This document shows positions 18,071 through 25,549 of a stretch of 64,000 nt of DNA, piece after piece. This DNA comes from Mariniphaga sediminis (GTDB lineage: Bacteria; Bacteroidota; Bacteroidia; Bacteroidales; Prolixibacteraceae): contig NZ_QWET01000016.1 in the NCBI RefSeq assembly GCF_003573545.1, forward strand, positions 1 through 64,000. Reading direction: 5' to 3'. Position numbers and translations under genes: made by a program. Each line of letters opens with the position of its first letter. Within the stretch, counting starts at the first letter, position 1. The notes beneath the pieces were generated by a model. The model worked only from the letters and a program-made list of their open reading frames with translations, was not told the DNA's origin and did not search any database.

Positions 18071-19246
18071 TTATCCGTATGCTCCCAGTCCCCAAAATGC
18101 TTTCTTTTTTGCAAACCGGTACATCCAACTTTTTTCCCGCACAGGAGCGGCTGAACCATGACTGGGAACAGGTGCCATCTTTCGCAACCGCTCAGTTTCA
18201 TTGCCCCTCCCCGAAGTATCAATGGCAGCATGTTTTTCTGCTATTTCAACAACCCAATCCGGGTTTTCCATAAGAATACAACCGGAGGTTTTCTGCGGAA
18301 TTTCCTGCCTCAACGATTTCAGAAAAGTGGAAGAGCGGTACAACTCATCCAATGGTTTTTCCCCGACCCGATCAGCCGAAAACTGAATAACCGGGCAAGG
18401 TTCAACATACCCCGCCGCATTGATGTGATGACTAAGCCCCGAAGCTGCCGGGCACAATCCGTTGCCATTTTCATCCCAATAAGCATCAACAATCACAATA
18501 TCGAACTTCAAACGGGCGTCTACCATAAACTGCCTTAGTTTGTGAATTTCTTCTTTGCTGAGCGCCAGCTCCATGGATGGATTTTCTCCCACCGGACGGT
18601 AAATATAATACCACAGGTACGCCACATTCTTCCGGATTAATCCGTTTATAAATTCCGGTGAAAGGGCCAGTTCCAGGTTCGATTTACACACACTCATGGC
18701 TACTCCGGTAAAAAGTCCGGCACCGGTAGCAACTTCGATTGCATCATTGGTACGGCGGTAAATATCTTTTCCCCCGCGGCGAATGTCTGCCACCTGCTCA
18801 TCTCCTTCAAAACTAATTAGCGGCGTAACATTGGAACACCGGCGTAACTCTTCGGCCACCGAAGGCGTAAGCAATGTTCCGTTGGTAAACAGTTGAAAAT
18901 AACAATCAGAATGTTTTCTGAAAATATCTAGCAAAGGCTTATACAATAGTGGTTCGCCACCCAGAATACCAAAAAAATAGGATCCCATTGCTTTGGTTTC
19001 AGAAATAATCTGATTCAGCATTTCGGGTTCCATTCGATTGTTTTTCTCTTTCCCGGTTACCCAGCATCCCTGACAATGTAAATTGCAATCGTCGGTGACC
19101 GAAATAAAATGAAACGCCGGAAAAAACTCTCCCTTTTTCAGCCGCCGCTGAAAACGGTTAAAACCAAACGCTCCCTTAACCCCCAGGTTGTAAATCATTT
19201 TCCAAAGGCAACGCTTATCGGTATGCCATACTATTCTTCTTAACAT
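18071..19246 (-). CDS. Radical SAM enzyme with C-terminal cysteine-rich extension
   Basis: A 391-residue radical SAM protein. The [4Fe-4S] site is C54-x3-C58-x2-C61 (CNLHCQGC) and the SAM-binding GGEP motif is at 96-99. Beyond the barrel, C265, C284 and C323 form a SPASM/Twitch-like set that may bind an auxiliary cluster. Such enzymes cut SAM to a 5'-deoxyadenosyl radical and abstract hydrogen from an unactivated carbon. In this operon the natural hypothesis is radical modification of a polyprenyl or cyclised isoprenoid, comparable in logic to HpnH in hopanoid side-chain formation, but the sequence around the CxxxCxxC does not look like HpnH. It sits 1 nt after the Fe-S protein gene, its likely electron donor. 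Confidence 0.85.
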   Translation of the reverse strand: MLRRIVWHTDKRCLWKMIYNLGVKGAFGFNRFQRRLKKGEFFPAFHFISVTDDCNLHCQGCWVTGKEKNNRMEPEMLNQIISETKAMGSYFFGILGGEPLLYKPLLDIFRKHSDCYFQLFTNGTLLTPSVAEELRRCSNVTPLISFEGDEQVADIRRGGKDIYRRTNDAIEVATGAGLFTGVAMSVCKSNLELALSPEFINGLIRKNVAYLWYYIYRPVGENPSMELALSKEEIHKLRQFMVDARLKFDIVIVDAYWDENGNGLCPAASGLSHHINAAGYVEPCPVIQFSADRVGEKPLDELYRSSTFLKSLRQEIPQKTSGCILMENPDWVVEIAEKHAAIDTSGRGNETERLRKMAPVPSHGSAAPVREKSWMYRFAKKKAFWGLGAYG

Positions 19247-19247
19247 T

Positions 19248-20012
19248 TCATTCTTTTCTCCGTACTGAAATTTTCAACTCTTCCAATGCTTTTCGCCGTT
19301 CTTCTTTAGCCCGTTCCATCACTTCCTGCCGAAGAATATTTCGGCGGTTGCTATTTCGTTCGTTCAGGGTCATCAGCAGGTTTCCCCTGTCTACAGATAT
19401 CTGGGTACTGCCAGGCTCGTCTCCTGCAAGCACAGAATTCTCTGCCAACCTCGGAAAAATAATTGCTGACGCCGGACATGTCCTTCCACAGGCCGGGCAC
19501 CTATTTTTGCAGGCCAGCGGATTCACCACGTTCAGGTTTTTCTTATCGAAAGTATAAACCCCAAACAGGCAAAACCGGGCACATCTTCCGCAAAGAGTGC
19601 AGCGTTCTTTATCAATTACCGGGAACCAGGCAGGCACATCAAGTTTGGTGGCCCGTGTTTGAAAACGGGCTTCTCCCTGAGCCACACCAAACTCTGTTTC
19701 CAGTTTGGACAAAATCTGATTTGCTGTTAATTCTTTAAAATTAAGCACTTCAAAATTGCCAAAATCGATTCCGTTTTGAAGCAACATATTTCTTACCGCG
19801 CGCGGATAACAAGCCACTAATATTTTCTGCTGAAATTCTTTGCCAATAGCGTTCAAAACGTCCTTTTCATTAACCGAAAAAGCACACAAATCGTGAAGTT
19901 CATACACATGAACATCCTGCTTCTTCAATCCCTCCAGAATATCATTCTGTTTGGTATCAGAAATAACATTGGCACTGCAACGGCAGAAAATTACACACGA
20001 TTTTTGGCTCAT
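19248..20012 (-). CDS. HdrA-like / 2x[4Fe-4S] ferredoxin-domain protein
   Basis: First gene of the operon, 254 residues. The N-terminus (SCVIFCRCSANVIS) resembles the start of heterodisulfide-reductase HdrA-type proteins, with C6, C10, C12, C43 and C68. A bacterial ferredoxin module follows: C138-x2-C141-x2-C144-x3-C148 and C168-x3-C172-x2-C175-x3-C179-P, enough for two [4Fe-4S] clusters. The tail is charged. It probably supplies electrons to the radical SAM enzyme encoded 1 nt downstream. The reading frame extends upstream to about 20090 with a hydrophobic leader-like peptide, but a promoter at 20043-20071 lies inside that extension, so I place the start at 20012. Confidence 0.8.
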   Translation of the reverse strand: MSQKSCVIFCRCSANVISDTKQNDILEGLKKQDVHVYELHDLCAFSVNEKDVLNAIGKEFQQKILVACYPRAVRNMLLQNGIDFGNFEVLNFKELTANQILSKLETEFGVAQGEARFQTRATKLDVPAWFPVIDKERCTLCGRCARFCLFGVYTFDKKNLNVVNPLACKNRCPACGRTCPASAIIFPRLAENSVLAGDEPGSTQISVDRGNLLMTLNERNSNRRNILRQEVMERAKEERRKALEELKISVRRKE

Positions 20013-20042
20013 AAGAAATCCAAATGTGAAAGTTAAAGAAAA

Positions 20043-20071
20043 CAAAAATAAACCAAAAGCGGAAACGCAAA
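20043..20071 (-). promoter_or_regulatory. Promoter of the terpenoid/radical SAM operon (TTTG-N17-TATTTTTG)
   Basis: On the minus strand, TTTG at 20071-20068 and TATTTTTG at 20050-20043 are separated by 17 nt, matching the Bacteroidota -33/-7 consensus. Transcription would start near 20036, leaving a short leader before the ATG at 20012. It fixes the first gene of the five-gene operon. Confidence 0.65.
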
Positions 20072-20089
20072 CAACCCGTTTAAACATCA

Positions 20090-20356
20090 TTAACAATAAC
20101 AAGCATCAAAATATTTAACAGGTTCTTCCTGCAACAATGAGTTGATTTTCCTGTCGGGATACCTGCTCCGGACCAGAGCATAAGGAAAGTGGTCTGCCAA
20201 ACCTTTGCGGTTGCAGCAAAAAGCGATGTTGAAGCCTGGCAGAACCGGACAAAACATTCCCGGACAGATACAATATCCGCTATACAGATCTCTGGCCATA
20301 ATCCGTGAAAAATTGCCCGGTGCCTTTTCGGGAGCCCAGCAAGCATGGAAGCCCAT
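20090..20356 (-). CDS. Possible small cysteine-rich protein
   Basis: An 88-codon frame from ATG 20356 with eight cysteines, including CxC-type pairs and a CYC C-terminus. Composition looks protein-like rather than random (few low-complexity runs, mixed charged residues such as RYPDRK and LQEEP). It fills the gap between the pepD terminator and the terpenoid promoter. Its stop overlaps an ATG of the upstream extension of the Fe-S gene as TAATG. It starts only 11 nt beyond the T run of that terminator and has no visible promoter, so it may be non-coding or a remnant. Function unknown; a metal- or cluster-binding role would fit the cysteines. Confidence 0.35.
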   Translation of the reverse strand: MGFHACWAPEKAPGNFSRIMARDLYSGYCICPGMFCPVLPGFNIAFCCNRKGLADHFPYALVRSRYPDRKINSLLQEEPVKYFDACYC

Positions 20357-20366
20357 AGGATTGAAT

Positions 20367-20399
20367 AAAAAAACTCCCACCTAAAAGAAAGATGAGAGT
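20367..20399 (-). terminator. Intrinsic terminator after pepD
   Basis: Minus-strand arms ACTCTCATCT and AGGTGGGAGT pair over 10 positions with two G-U pairs and a short loop, followed by seven Ts (20373-20367). It ends the MFS-pepD transcript and separates it from the terpenoid operon. Confidence 0.75.
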
Positions 20400-20485
20400 C
20401 CTTTTTTCCCGATGCCCTTGCCCATCAGGAAGCATCTTATGGTAAACCGTTAATTTGAAGTGCAATTTTCAAATCACACCGTCTG

Positions 20486-21949
20486 TTATTTTTCAGGAAT
20501 ATTTTCCAGTGTAGCTTTCATAAAATCCCAGAACTTCTGCACGGTTTCTACGTTCACTTTCTCGTCCGGAGAGTGTGGAAAACGAATGGTAGGGCCAAAA
20601 GAAATCATGTCCCAACCAGGGTATTTTCCTCCCAAAATCCCACACTCCAACCCGGCATGAATCGCTTTTATTTCCGGTATTTTGCCAAACTTCTCATGAT
20701 ACACCTCCTGCATGGTTTTCAGGATGGCTGAATCCATATTGGGTTTCCAGCCGGGATAAGAACCGGAGAAGGTTACTTTGGCCCCGGCCAGTTCAAATAC
20801 CGCTTTAATCCGCGAAGCCAGATCTTCCTTAGCCGAGTCAACCGAGCTGCGCATCAATGCGGCACACAGGATGGTTTTCTTTTCCGTATCCGATTTTATA
20901 ATGGCCAGGTTAGTGGAAGTCTCCACCAAACCTTTCATGCTGTCACTCATCCGGATAACCCCGTTCGGACATGCCACAACCGCCATGGTAAGACTCTCCT
21001 GTGTTTTTTTGTCGATTAAAGCTGCCGGAAATTCCGTCTGTTCTATTGTCACCTTTAAATCAGGTTCGGTAGCCGACAGTTCGTGTTTGATGGTTTCAGT
21101 CAGCTCATCCACCAGTGCCGCAAAATCAGATACCGATGCCTCACTAACAGCCAAAACACCAAATGCTTCGCGTGGGATAGCATTACGCAAACCTCCGCCA
21201 TCAATACTTGCCAAACGAACCCCAAGCTTCTCGCCCGCAGCATTCAGAATCCGGAAAAACACTTTATTTGCATTCCCACGACCCAAAGCAATATCCATCC
21301 CCGAATGCCCGCCTTTCATGCCGGTTACACTCATTTTTATCCCGGTAAACCCGGCTGGAATTTCTTCCTCCGTATAGGAAAACAGAGCTGTTGCATCTTC
21401 ACCTCCGGCACAGCCCACATACAGTTCTCCTTCATCTTCCGAATCGGTATTGATTAAAATCTCCCCTTTCAAAACCCCTGCCTTCAGTCCGTTGGCGCCA
21501 TCCATCCCGGTTTCTTCTGTGGCAGTAAGCAGTACCTCCAATGGCCCGTGCTTCAGATTTTTTGATGACAATACCGCCAATGCCGCAGAAACACCGATTC
21601 CATTATCAGCACCGAGAGTAGTTCCATTGGCAGTCACCCATTCACCATCAATAAACGCGTCAATGGGATCGGAAATAAAATCATGTTCTTTGTCACTGTT
21701 TTTTTGCGGTACCATATCCAGGTGGCCTTGCAAAATCACTCCTTTCCGGGTTTCCATTCCCGGGGTAGCCGGTTTACGGATAACCACGTTTCCCGCTTCA
21801 TCTTTCAGGGTTTCCAACCCCAGATTATTCCCAAAACGGACTGCCCAATCCTGTATTTTTTCTTCATGATTGGAAGGTCGTGGAATTTGTAAAATCTGGT
21901 CGAAAATGCCCCACACTTCAGCAGGTTGGATATCTTTAATTTTATTCAT
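20486..21949 (-). CDS. pepD: Aminoacyl-histidine dipeptidase (peptidase D, M20 family)
   Basis: Cytosolic di-zinc peptidase that hydrolyses Xaa-His and other dipeptides; 487 residues from the ATG at 21949. Zinc and catalytic motifs are visible: GHLDMVP, LGADNGIGV, and ATEETGMDGA with the catalytic Glu-Glu pair; NTDSEDEGELYVGCAGG is typical of PepD. A late AIHAGLECG carries a further conserved His. A longer frame to 22015 exists, but the ATG beginning MNKIKDIQP matches the family start. The upstream MFS transporter gene ends 67 nt before the start on the same strand, so the two probably form an importer-peptidase operon ended by the hairpin at 20367-20399. Confidence 0.93.
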   Translation of the reverse strand: MNKIKDIQPAEVWGIFDQILQIPRPSNHEEKIQDWAVRFGNNLGLETLKDEAGNVVIRKPATPGMETRKGVILQGHLDMVPQKNSDKEHDFISDPIDAFIDGEWVTANGTTLGADNGIGVSAALAVLSSKNLKHGPLEVLLTATEETGMDGANGLKAGVLKGEILINTDSEDEGELYVGCAGGEDATALFSYTEEEIPAGFTGIKMSVTGMKGGHSGMDIALGRGNANKVFFRILNAAGEKLGVRLASIDGGGLRNAIPREAFGVLAVSEASVSDFAALVDELTETIKHELSATEPDLKVTIEQTEFPAALIDKKTQESLTMAVVACPNGVIRMSDSMKGLVETSTNLAIIKSDTEKKTILCAALMRSSVDSAKEDLASRIKAVFELAGAKVTFSGSYPGWKPNMDSAILKTMQEVYHEKFGKIPEIKAIHAGLECGILGGKYPGWDMISFGPTIRFPHSPDEKVNVETVQKFWDFMKATLENIPEK

Positions 21950-22016
21950 CTCTTTTTCAAATTTAGAATTTACCGAATATTTTAACGTACAATATTTTAA
22001 GTGCCCTACACTCATT

Positions 22017-23597
22017 TTATTCCGGCTTTTGCCCTGAAGGCAGTTCCAGCCCGTATTTTTGCCTCCTGTCTGCTTTTTTCAGCAAAAAGGAAAGGAAAAT
22101 GGAAACGACACCGCAAACCACCAGCATAAGTACCGGAATTGTATAATCATACATCATTTCACCGGCACGGATAGCTTCCAGGTTTTGTTTGTTGGCCAAG
22201 TCGAGTACGGCACCAATCCCCCAGAAAAAGAGACCCAGCCCCCAGTTCTGCAAGGTAAACATAGTGGCATAAGCAGTGCCCAGACGTTTTTCGGCAACAA
22301 TTTTTGCCACCGATGGCCACATGGCAGCGGGCACCAGAGAAAAGGCTACTCCCAGAGAAACCAGGCCGAGATACCCCAGTATAACATTGTTGAAAACGGA
22401 AAGCGATATGTGCGCAAAAATAAGAAGGAAAGACCCCAGAATCATCAGCGAAGCTGCTTTCCCTTTTTTATCAACATAATTCCCAAAAATGGGAGTAAAA
22501 AGAATGGTCCCCAAAGGAATAAGACTTGCTGTTTTTGGGCCGTTTTGCAACCAGAGCGACAACGTGTCGCGCATACTGTAAATAGCCGCATAAAATACAG
22601 CAAAAATGACTAAATAAGCAAGCATTTTTCCCGCTGCTGTTTTCCTTTTGGAAGGGATCATAGAAAATGCCAGCCCAAAAATAAATAAGCCTACATAAAC
22701 CATCGTATTTCCAAAATTGGTACTACCAAAAAGAATAAAATTTCCCTGTCCTTCAGGAAGATTATAGGAGAATCCGAATTTATTGACCAACAAATCGGGC
22801 GCATACTGGATAAAAGGAAAAACCCCTGCATAAAAAGTGACACAGAGTAAGGCAATGTATAAAAACGACGAGTTGGTAATTAATTTTATCAAATCTGAAA
22901 AACGAAAATCTTCCTCCTCCTCTTCTTCCAAATTATTTCCGGCATTTTGTCCTTTTACCTGGCGATCCAGCTTAATATCAAAAACAATATAAATAAGAAA
23001 CATAATGAGTGTCAACCCAATCAGGGTTGCTGCAAAAGAAATGGCAGGAGTAACAAACCCTTTCCCGATATCGACCGACAAAGCCATTCCCAAAGCGGTA
23101 CCCAAACGGCCAAAACCAACATTAATGGCCATGGCCAATGCCAGTTCATATCCTTTAAACCATTTTACAACAGCCCGTGTACACACCACACACACCACTT
23201 CGAGCCCGGATCCAAACATGATACGTCCCAATATCATCGTATTGAGCATCACTGATTTATCTTCTCCGAAAAAACCAGCCGACCCCAGGGCCACAATAAC
23301 TGCCCCCACTGCCGCAAGTCCGCCAAACAGCAGGCCGGCCAGACGCAGGCCCCATTTGTCCAGAATGATTCCTCCCACGATGATCATCCCAAACATATTG
23401 GCTATTGTGGTGAAACCGATTAAACGCCCAAACTCCTCACTGGTAAATCCCAGTTCACTTTCCATTAATCCTTTCAGCCCGGAGAAAAAATCCTGAAACC
23501 AGTAGGTACTGAACATCAACCCGGAAACAAGAATTAATACGACCCAGCGCAGGGCGACTGAGTCTTTCCAGGTCTTTCCCGACGTATCTTTCTTCAT
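22017..23597 (-). CDS. Major facilitator superfamily transporter
   Basis: A 526-residue multi-helix inner-membrane transporter. About 12 hydrophobic segments can be counted, with an acidic cytoplasmic loop in the middle (EEEEEED near 210). The helix 2-3 loop includes GGIILDKWGLRLAG, the MFS motif A region. Family members of this form in Bacteroidota often sit next to PepD or other peptidases, and dipeptide or amino-acid transport is the best guess from context; sugar or organic anion transport is not excluded. First gene of the pair with pepD; a 115-nt gap containing a terminator separates it from the gene upstream. Confidence 0.85.
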   Translation of the reverse strand: MKKDTSGKTWKDSVALRWVVLILVSGLMFSTYWFQDFFSGLKGLMESELGFTSEEFGRLIGFTTIANMFGMIIVGGIILDKWGLRLAGLLFGGLAAVGAVIVALGSAGFFGEDKSVMLNTMILGRIMFGSGLEVVCVVCTRAVVKWFKGYELALAMAINVGFGRLGTALGMALSVDIGKGFVTPAISFAATLIGLTLIMFLIYIVFDIKLDRQVKGQNAGNNLEEEEEEDFRFSDLIKLITNSSFLYIALLCVTFYAGVFPFIQYAPDLLVNKFGFSYNLPEGQGNFILFGSTNFGNTMVYVGLFIFGLAFSMIPSKRKTAAGKMLAYLVIFAVFYAAIYSMRDTLSLWLQNGPKTASLIPLGTILFTPIFGNYVDKKGKAASLMILGSFLLIFAHISLSVFNNVILGYLGLVSLGVAFSLVPAAMWPSVAKIVAEKRLGTAYATMFTLQNWGLGLFFWGIGAVLDLANKQNLEAIRAGEMMYDYTIPVLMLVVCGVVSIFLSFLLKKADRRQKYGLELPSGQKPE

Positions 23598-23672
23598 ATC
23601 AATTAGTTTATTTTGTTTTTTTTAAGTCGGGTAAAAATAAAAAAAATTAAATCCGATAAAAATGACAGGATC

Positions 23673-23706
23673 AAAAAAGGGTGGCTTGAAAATCAACCAC
23701 CCTTTT
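23673..23706 (-). terminator. Intrinsic terminator after the DUF4831 gene
   Basis: An inverted repeat with arms AAAAGGGTGG and CCACCCTTTT around a 12-nt loop, flanked by A/T runs on both sides, 7 nt beyond the stop codon of the minus-strand DUF4831 gene. Confidence 0.8.
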
Positions 23707-23712
23707 AAGGTA

Positions 23713-24819
23713 TTATTTTTTGGTAACCGATTTTACGGCTCCTGTTTCCGGATGTATCGTTATAGAATAGCCGCCAAAGAGAAGCTCCTCCGGAATGGGG
23801 GCAACCTGTCCGAACTGCGGAAGTACAGTACGTGCCGTAACGATCGTTTTCAATTCAAAAATCACGCTCACATCTGCAACAGCCGGCATCCGGTAATAAA
23901 TGCCGCTTTCCCCGGCATTTGGATTCTCAGAAGCTGCCAACCCTGAATACCCGGATATAAGATCTTTCTCTGGTTCAGTTCGCACCATTACAGGTTTCCC
24001 TGAAAGATCAGAAGCCGGCAACACCCCTTTGTCTTCCGAAAAGCGGAAAACCACATCGCCTTTGGCAGAAGAAGAGGCTGGCACAAAATCGAAACTAAAC
24101 TTTTCTTCCTCATATGTCGTGCGTCCCACGAATAAACTCAGGTAGTCTTTTTCAATCTGTTCCAACTCTTTCAAACTCACCTGGTATGCTACACCGTCAG
24201 GGTGAAATTCGTCCATCAGTCCGGCTGCCATATGAAACCGCGCAAGCCGGCATTCCAGGATACGTTTTGCCGCTTCAGCCGCTTTCACATCAGTACTTAC
24301 CCGCACCGGACGAAAGTTATTGGTTGAATCACCCGGAGTATAAATGGGTGTATCGTTAAAGTTGGAAAACGAAAAGCCGTCCTCTTTCTGATTGGACTCA
24401 ACAAAGGAATTGGCTTGTACCGGCATACCTGTCACCTGAAGATTGCCCGCATTAATTCCTGCCAGGCATCCGTCGGGAGTCAGGCTCACCAGAAAAGCAG
24501 CATCCCCCAGGGCTTTATGTACCTGTTCGGGATCCGGTTCAGAAAAAGTTTCAAGCTTCACCTCATCTATCATCCATCTCACTGAAGACCGGTTACGTGC
24601 ATCAGAAACCCCCAGCAACTGCTCCGCATAAGGGGCATAAGGACCGGGTTCAAACGTTTCTTTTATGGCTTTAACTTTTAGTCGCAGTCCCGTGCGCGGA
24701 AGGGCATAAGCTATTCCTTCCACAAAAACGGGAGCCACATCATCACCCGATTTTTTACTGCGCTGTCCGAGTGCCGGCAATGCCAGCATCACAGCCAAAA
24801 CAAAAATGAATATCCGCAT
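23713..24819 (-). CDS. Secreted DUF4831-family protein
   Basis: A 368-residue exported protein with a signal peptide (about 1-18, cleaved after ALG). The body has the pattern typical of Bacteroidota DUF4831 proteins: an early AYALPRTGLRLKVKA strand, EPGPYAPYAEQLLG, and a mixed beta structure thereafter, ending with EELLFGGYSITIHPETGAVKSV. No catalytic motif is recognised and the role of the family is unknown; periplasmic or outer-membrane location is likely. It is flanked by a terminator downstream and a 95-nt gap upstream, so it is probably transcribed alone. Confidence 0.75.
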   Translation of the reverse strand: MRIFIFVLAVMLALPALGQRSKKSGDDVAPVFVEGIAYALPRTGLRLKVKAIKETFEPGPYAPYAEQLLGVSDARNRSSVRWMIDEVKLETFSEPDPEQVHKALGDAAFLVSLTPDGCLAGINAGNLQVTGMPVQANSFVESNQKEDGFSFSNFNDTPIYTPGDSTNNFRPVRVSTDVKAAEAAKRILECRLARFHMAAGLMDEFHPDGVAYQVSLKELEQIEKDYLSLFVGRTTYEEEKFSFDFVPASSSAKGDVVFRFSEDKGVLPASDLSGKPVMVRTEPEKDLISGYSGLAASENPNAGESGIYYRMPAVADVSVIFELKTIVTARTVLPQFGQVAPIPEELLFGGYSITIHPETGAVKSVTKK

Positions 24820-24914
24820 CTTTCAAACTTTATTTTAAAGACCTAAAAATAGAACTTTTATTGCTCAATACAAGGGAAAAGTTTGAAGGCCCCTTGCAAC
24901 TAATCTTACCGGAA

Positions 24915-25532
24915 TTAATCGAGATGATCCTCCATTGCATCGAAAAACTCCGACAAAATCATGGCTGTGGCCCCCCAAATTATTTCACCTTCAAAACGGA
25001 AACATGGTACCCTTAATACACCGGAAACGGTTTCCAGTTCCGTTTCTTCCAATGCATCTCTGTATTTTAACAGGGGAAAAAGGATTATCTTTTCCACTTC
25101 GGCCTCGTTAATACTGAACCGGGGTTTTTCTTTTAACCAGCCTACAAAAGGCCGAATAAGAAAACCGCTTACATCCACAAACAATTCAGACAATGCTCCC
25201 AATATCTCAATTCTTTCAGGCTTTATCCCGATCTCTTCATGGGTTTCCCGCAGGGCCGTTTCCATTGCCGTTTCTCCCGGCTCAATTCGTCCGCCGGGGA
25301 AAGCCACCTGCCCGGCATGATATTTCATGGTGACAGGCCTTTTTATAAGGCAAATTATTAATTCTTCATTTTCTGAAAATAGTAAAAGAAGGACACTACT
25401 GGGTTTCAAACGTTTTTCATCGTCGCGGGCAGCCCGCAGTTTCCGGTTGGGAGGCATCATTCTTTGATGCGATGCTAATCCTCTCAGGTTTCCGGCCAGC
25501 GCACGTTTTATTCCTTCAGAAGTGTATTGCAT
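24915..25532 (-). CDS. Nudix hydrolase, CoA pyrophosphatase-like
   Basis: A 205-residue cytosolic Nudix enzyme. The Nudix box GGRIEPGETAMETALRETHE and the following EIGI give the full Gx5Ex7REUxEExGU signature with the metal-binding glutamates. The preceding KRPVTMKYHAGQVAFPGG strand and overall length match the NudL/Nudt7-type CoA diphosphatases, which split CoA into 3',5'-ADP and 4'-phosphopantetheine. Stop 17 nt beyond the stop... start spacing to the permease gene downstream-of-stream (25550) is short, so the two may share a transcript. Confidence 0.85.
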   Translation of the reverse strand: MQYTSEGIKRALAGNLRGLASHQRMMPPNRKLRAARDDEKRLKPSSVLLLLFSENEELIICLIKRPVTMKYHAGQVAFPGGRIEPGETAMETALRETHEEIGIKPERIEILGALSELFVDVSGFLIRPFVGWLKEKPRFSINEAEVEKIILFPLLKYRDALEETELETVSGVLRVPCFRFEGEIIWGATAMILSEFFDAMEDHLD

Positions 25533-25549
25533 GTATCAGCTCCAAAAAA

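Noticed and set aside
18071-19246. Radical SAM protein as HpnH (hopanoid side-chain enzyme)
   Set aside because: The cluster-site context (CNLHCQGCW) and C-terminal cysteines do not look like HpnH, and no hopanoid genes beyond the SHC-like cyclase are present.
20080-20346. Second minus-strand ORF (88 codons) overlapping the cysteine-rich frame
   Set aside because: Alternative frame of the same stretch; the other frame has the more protein-like composition.
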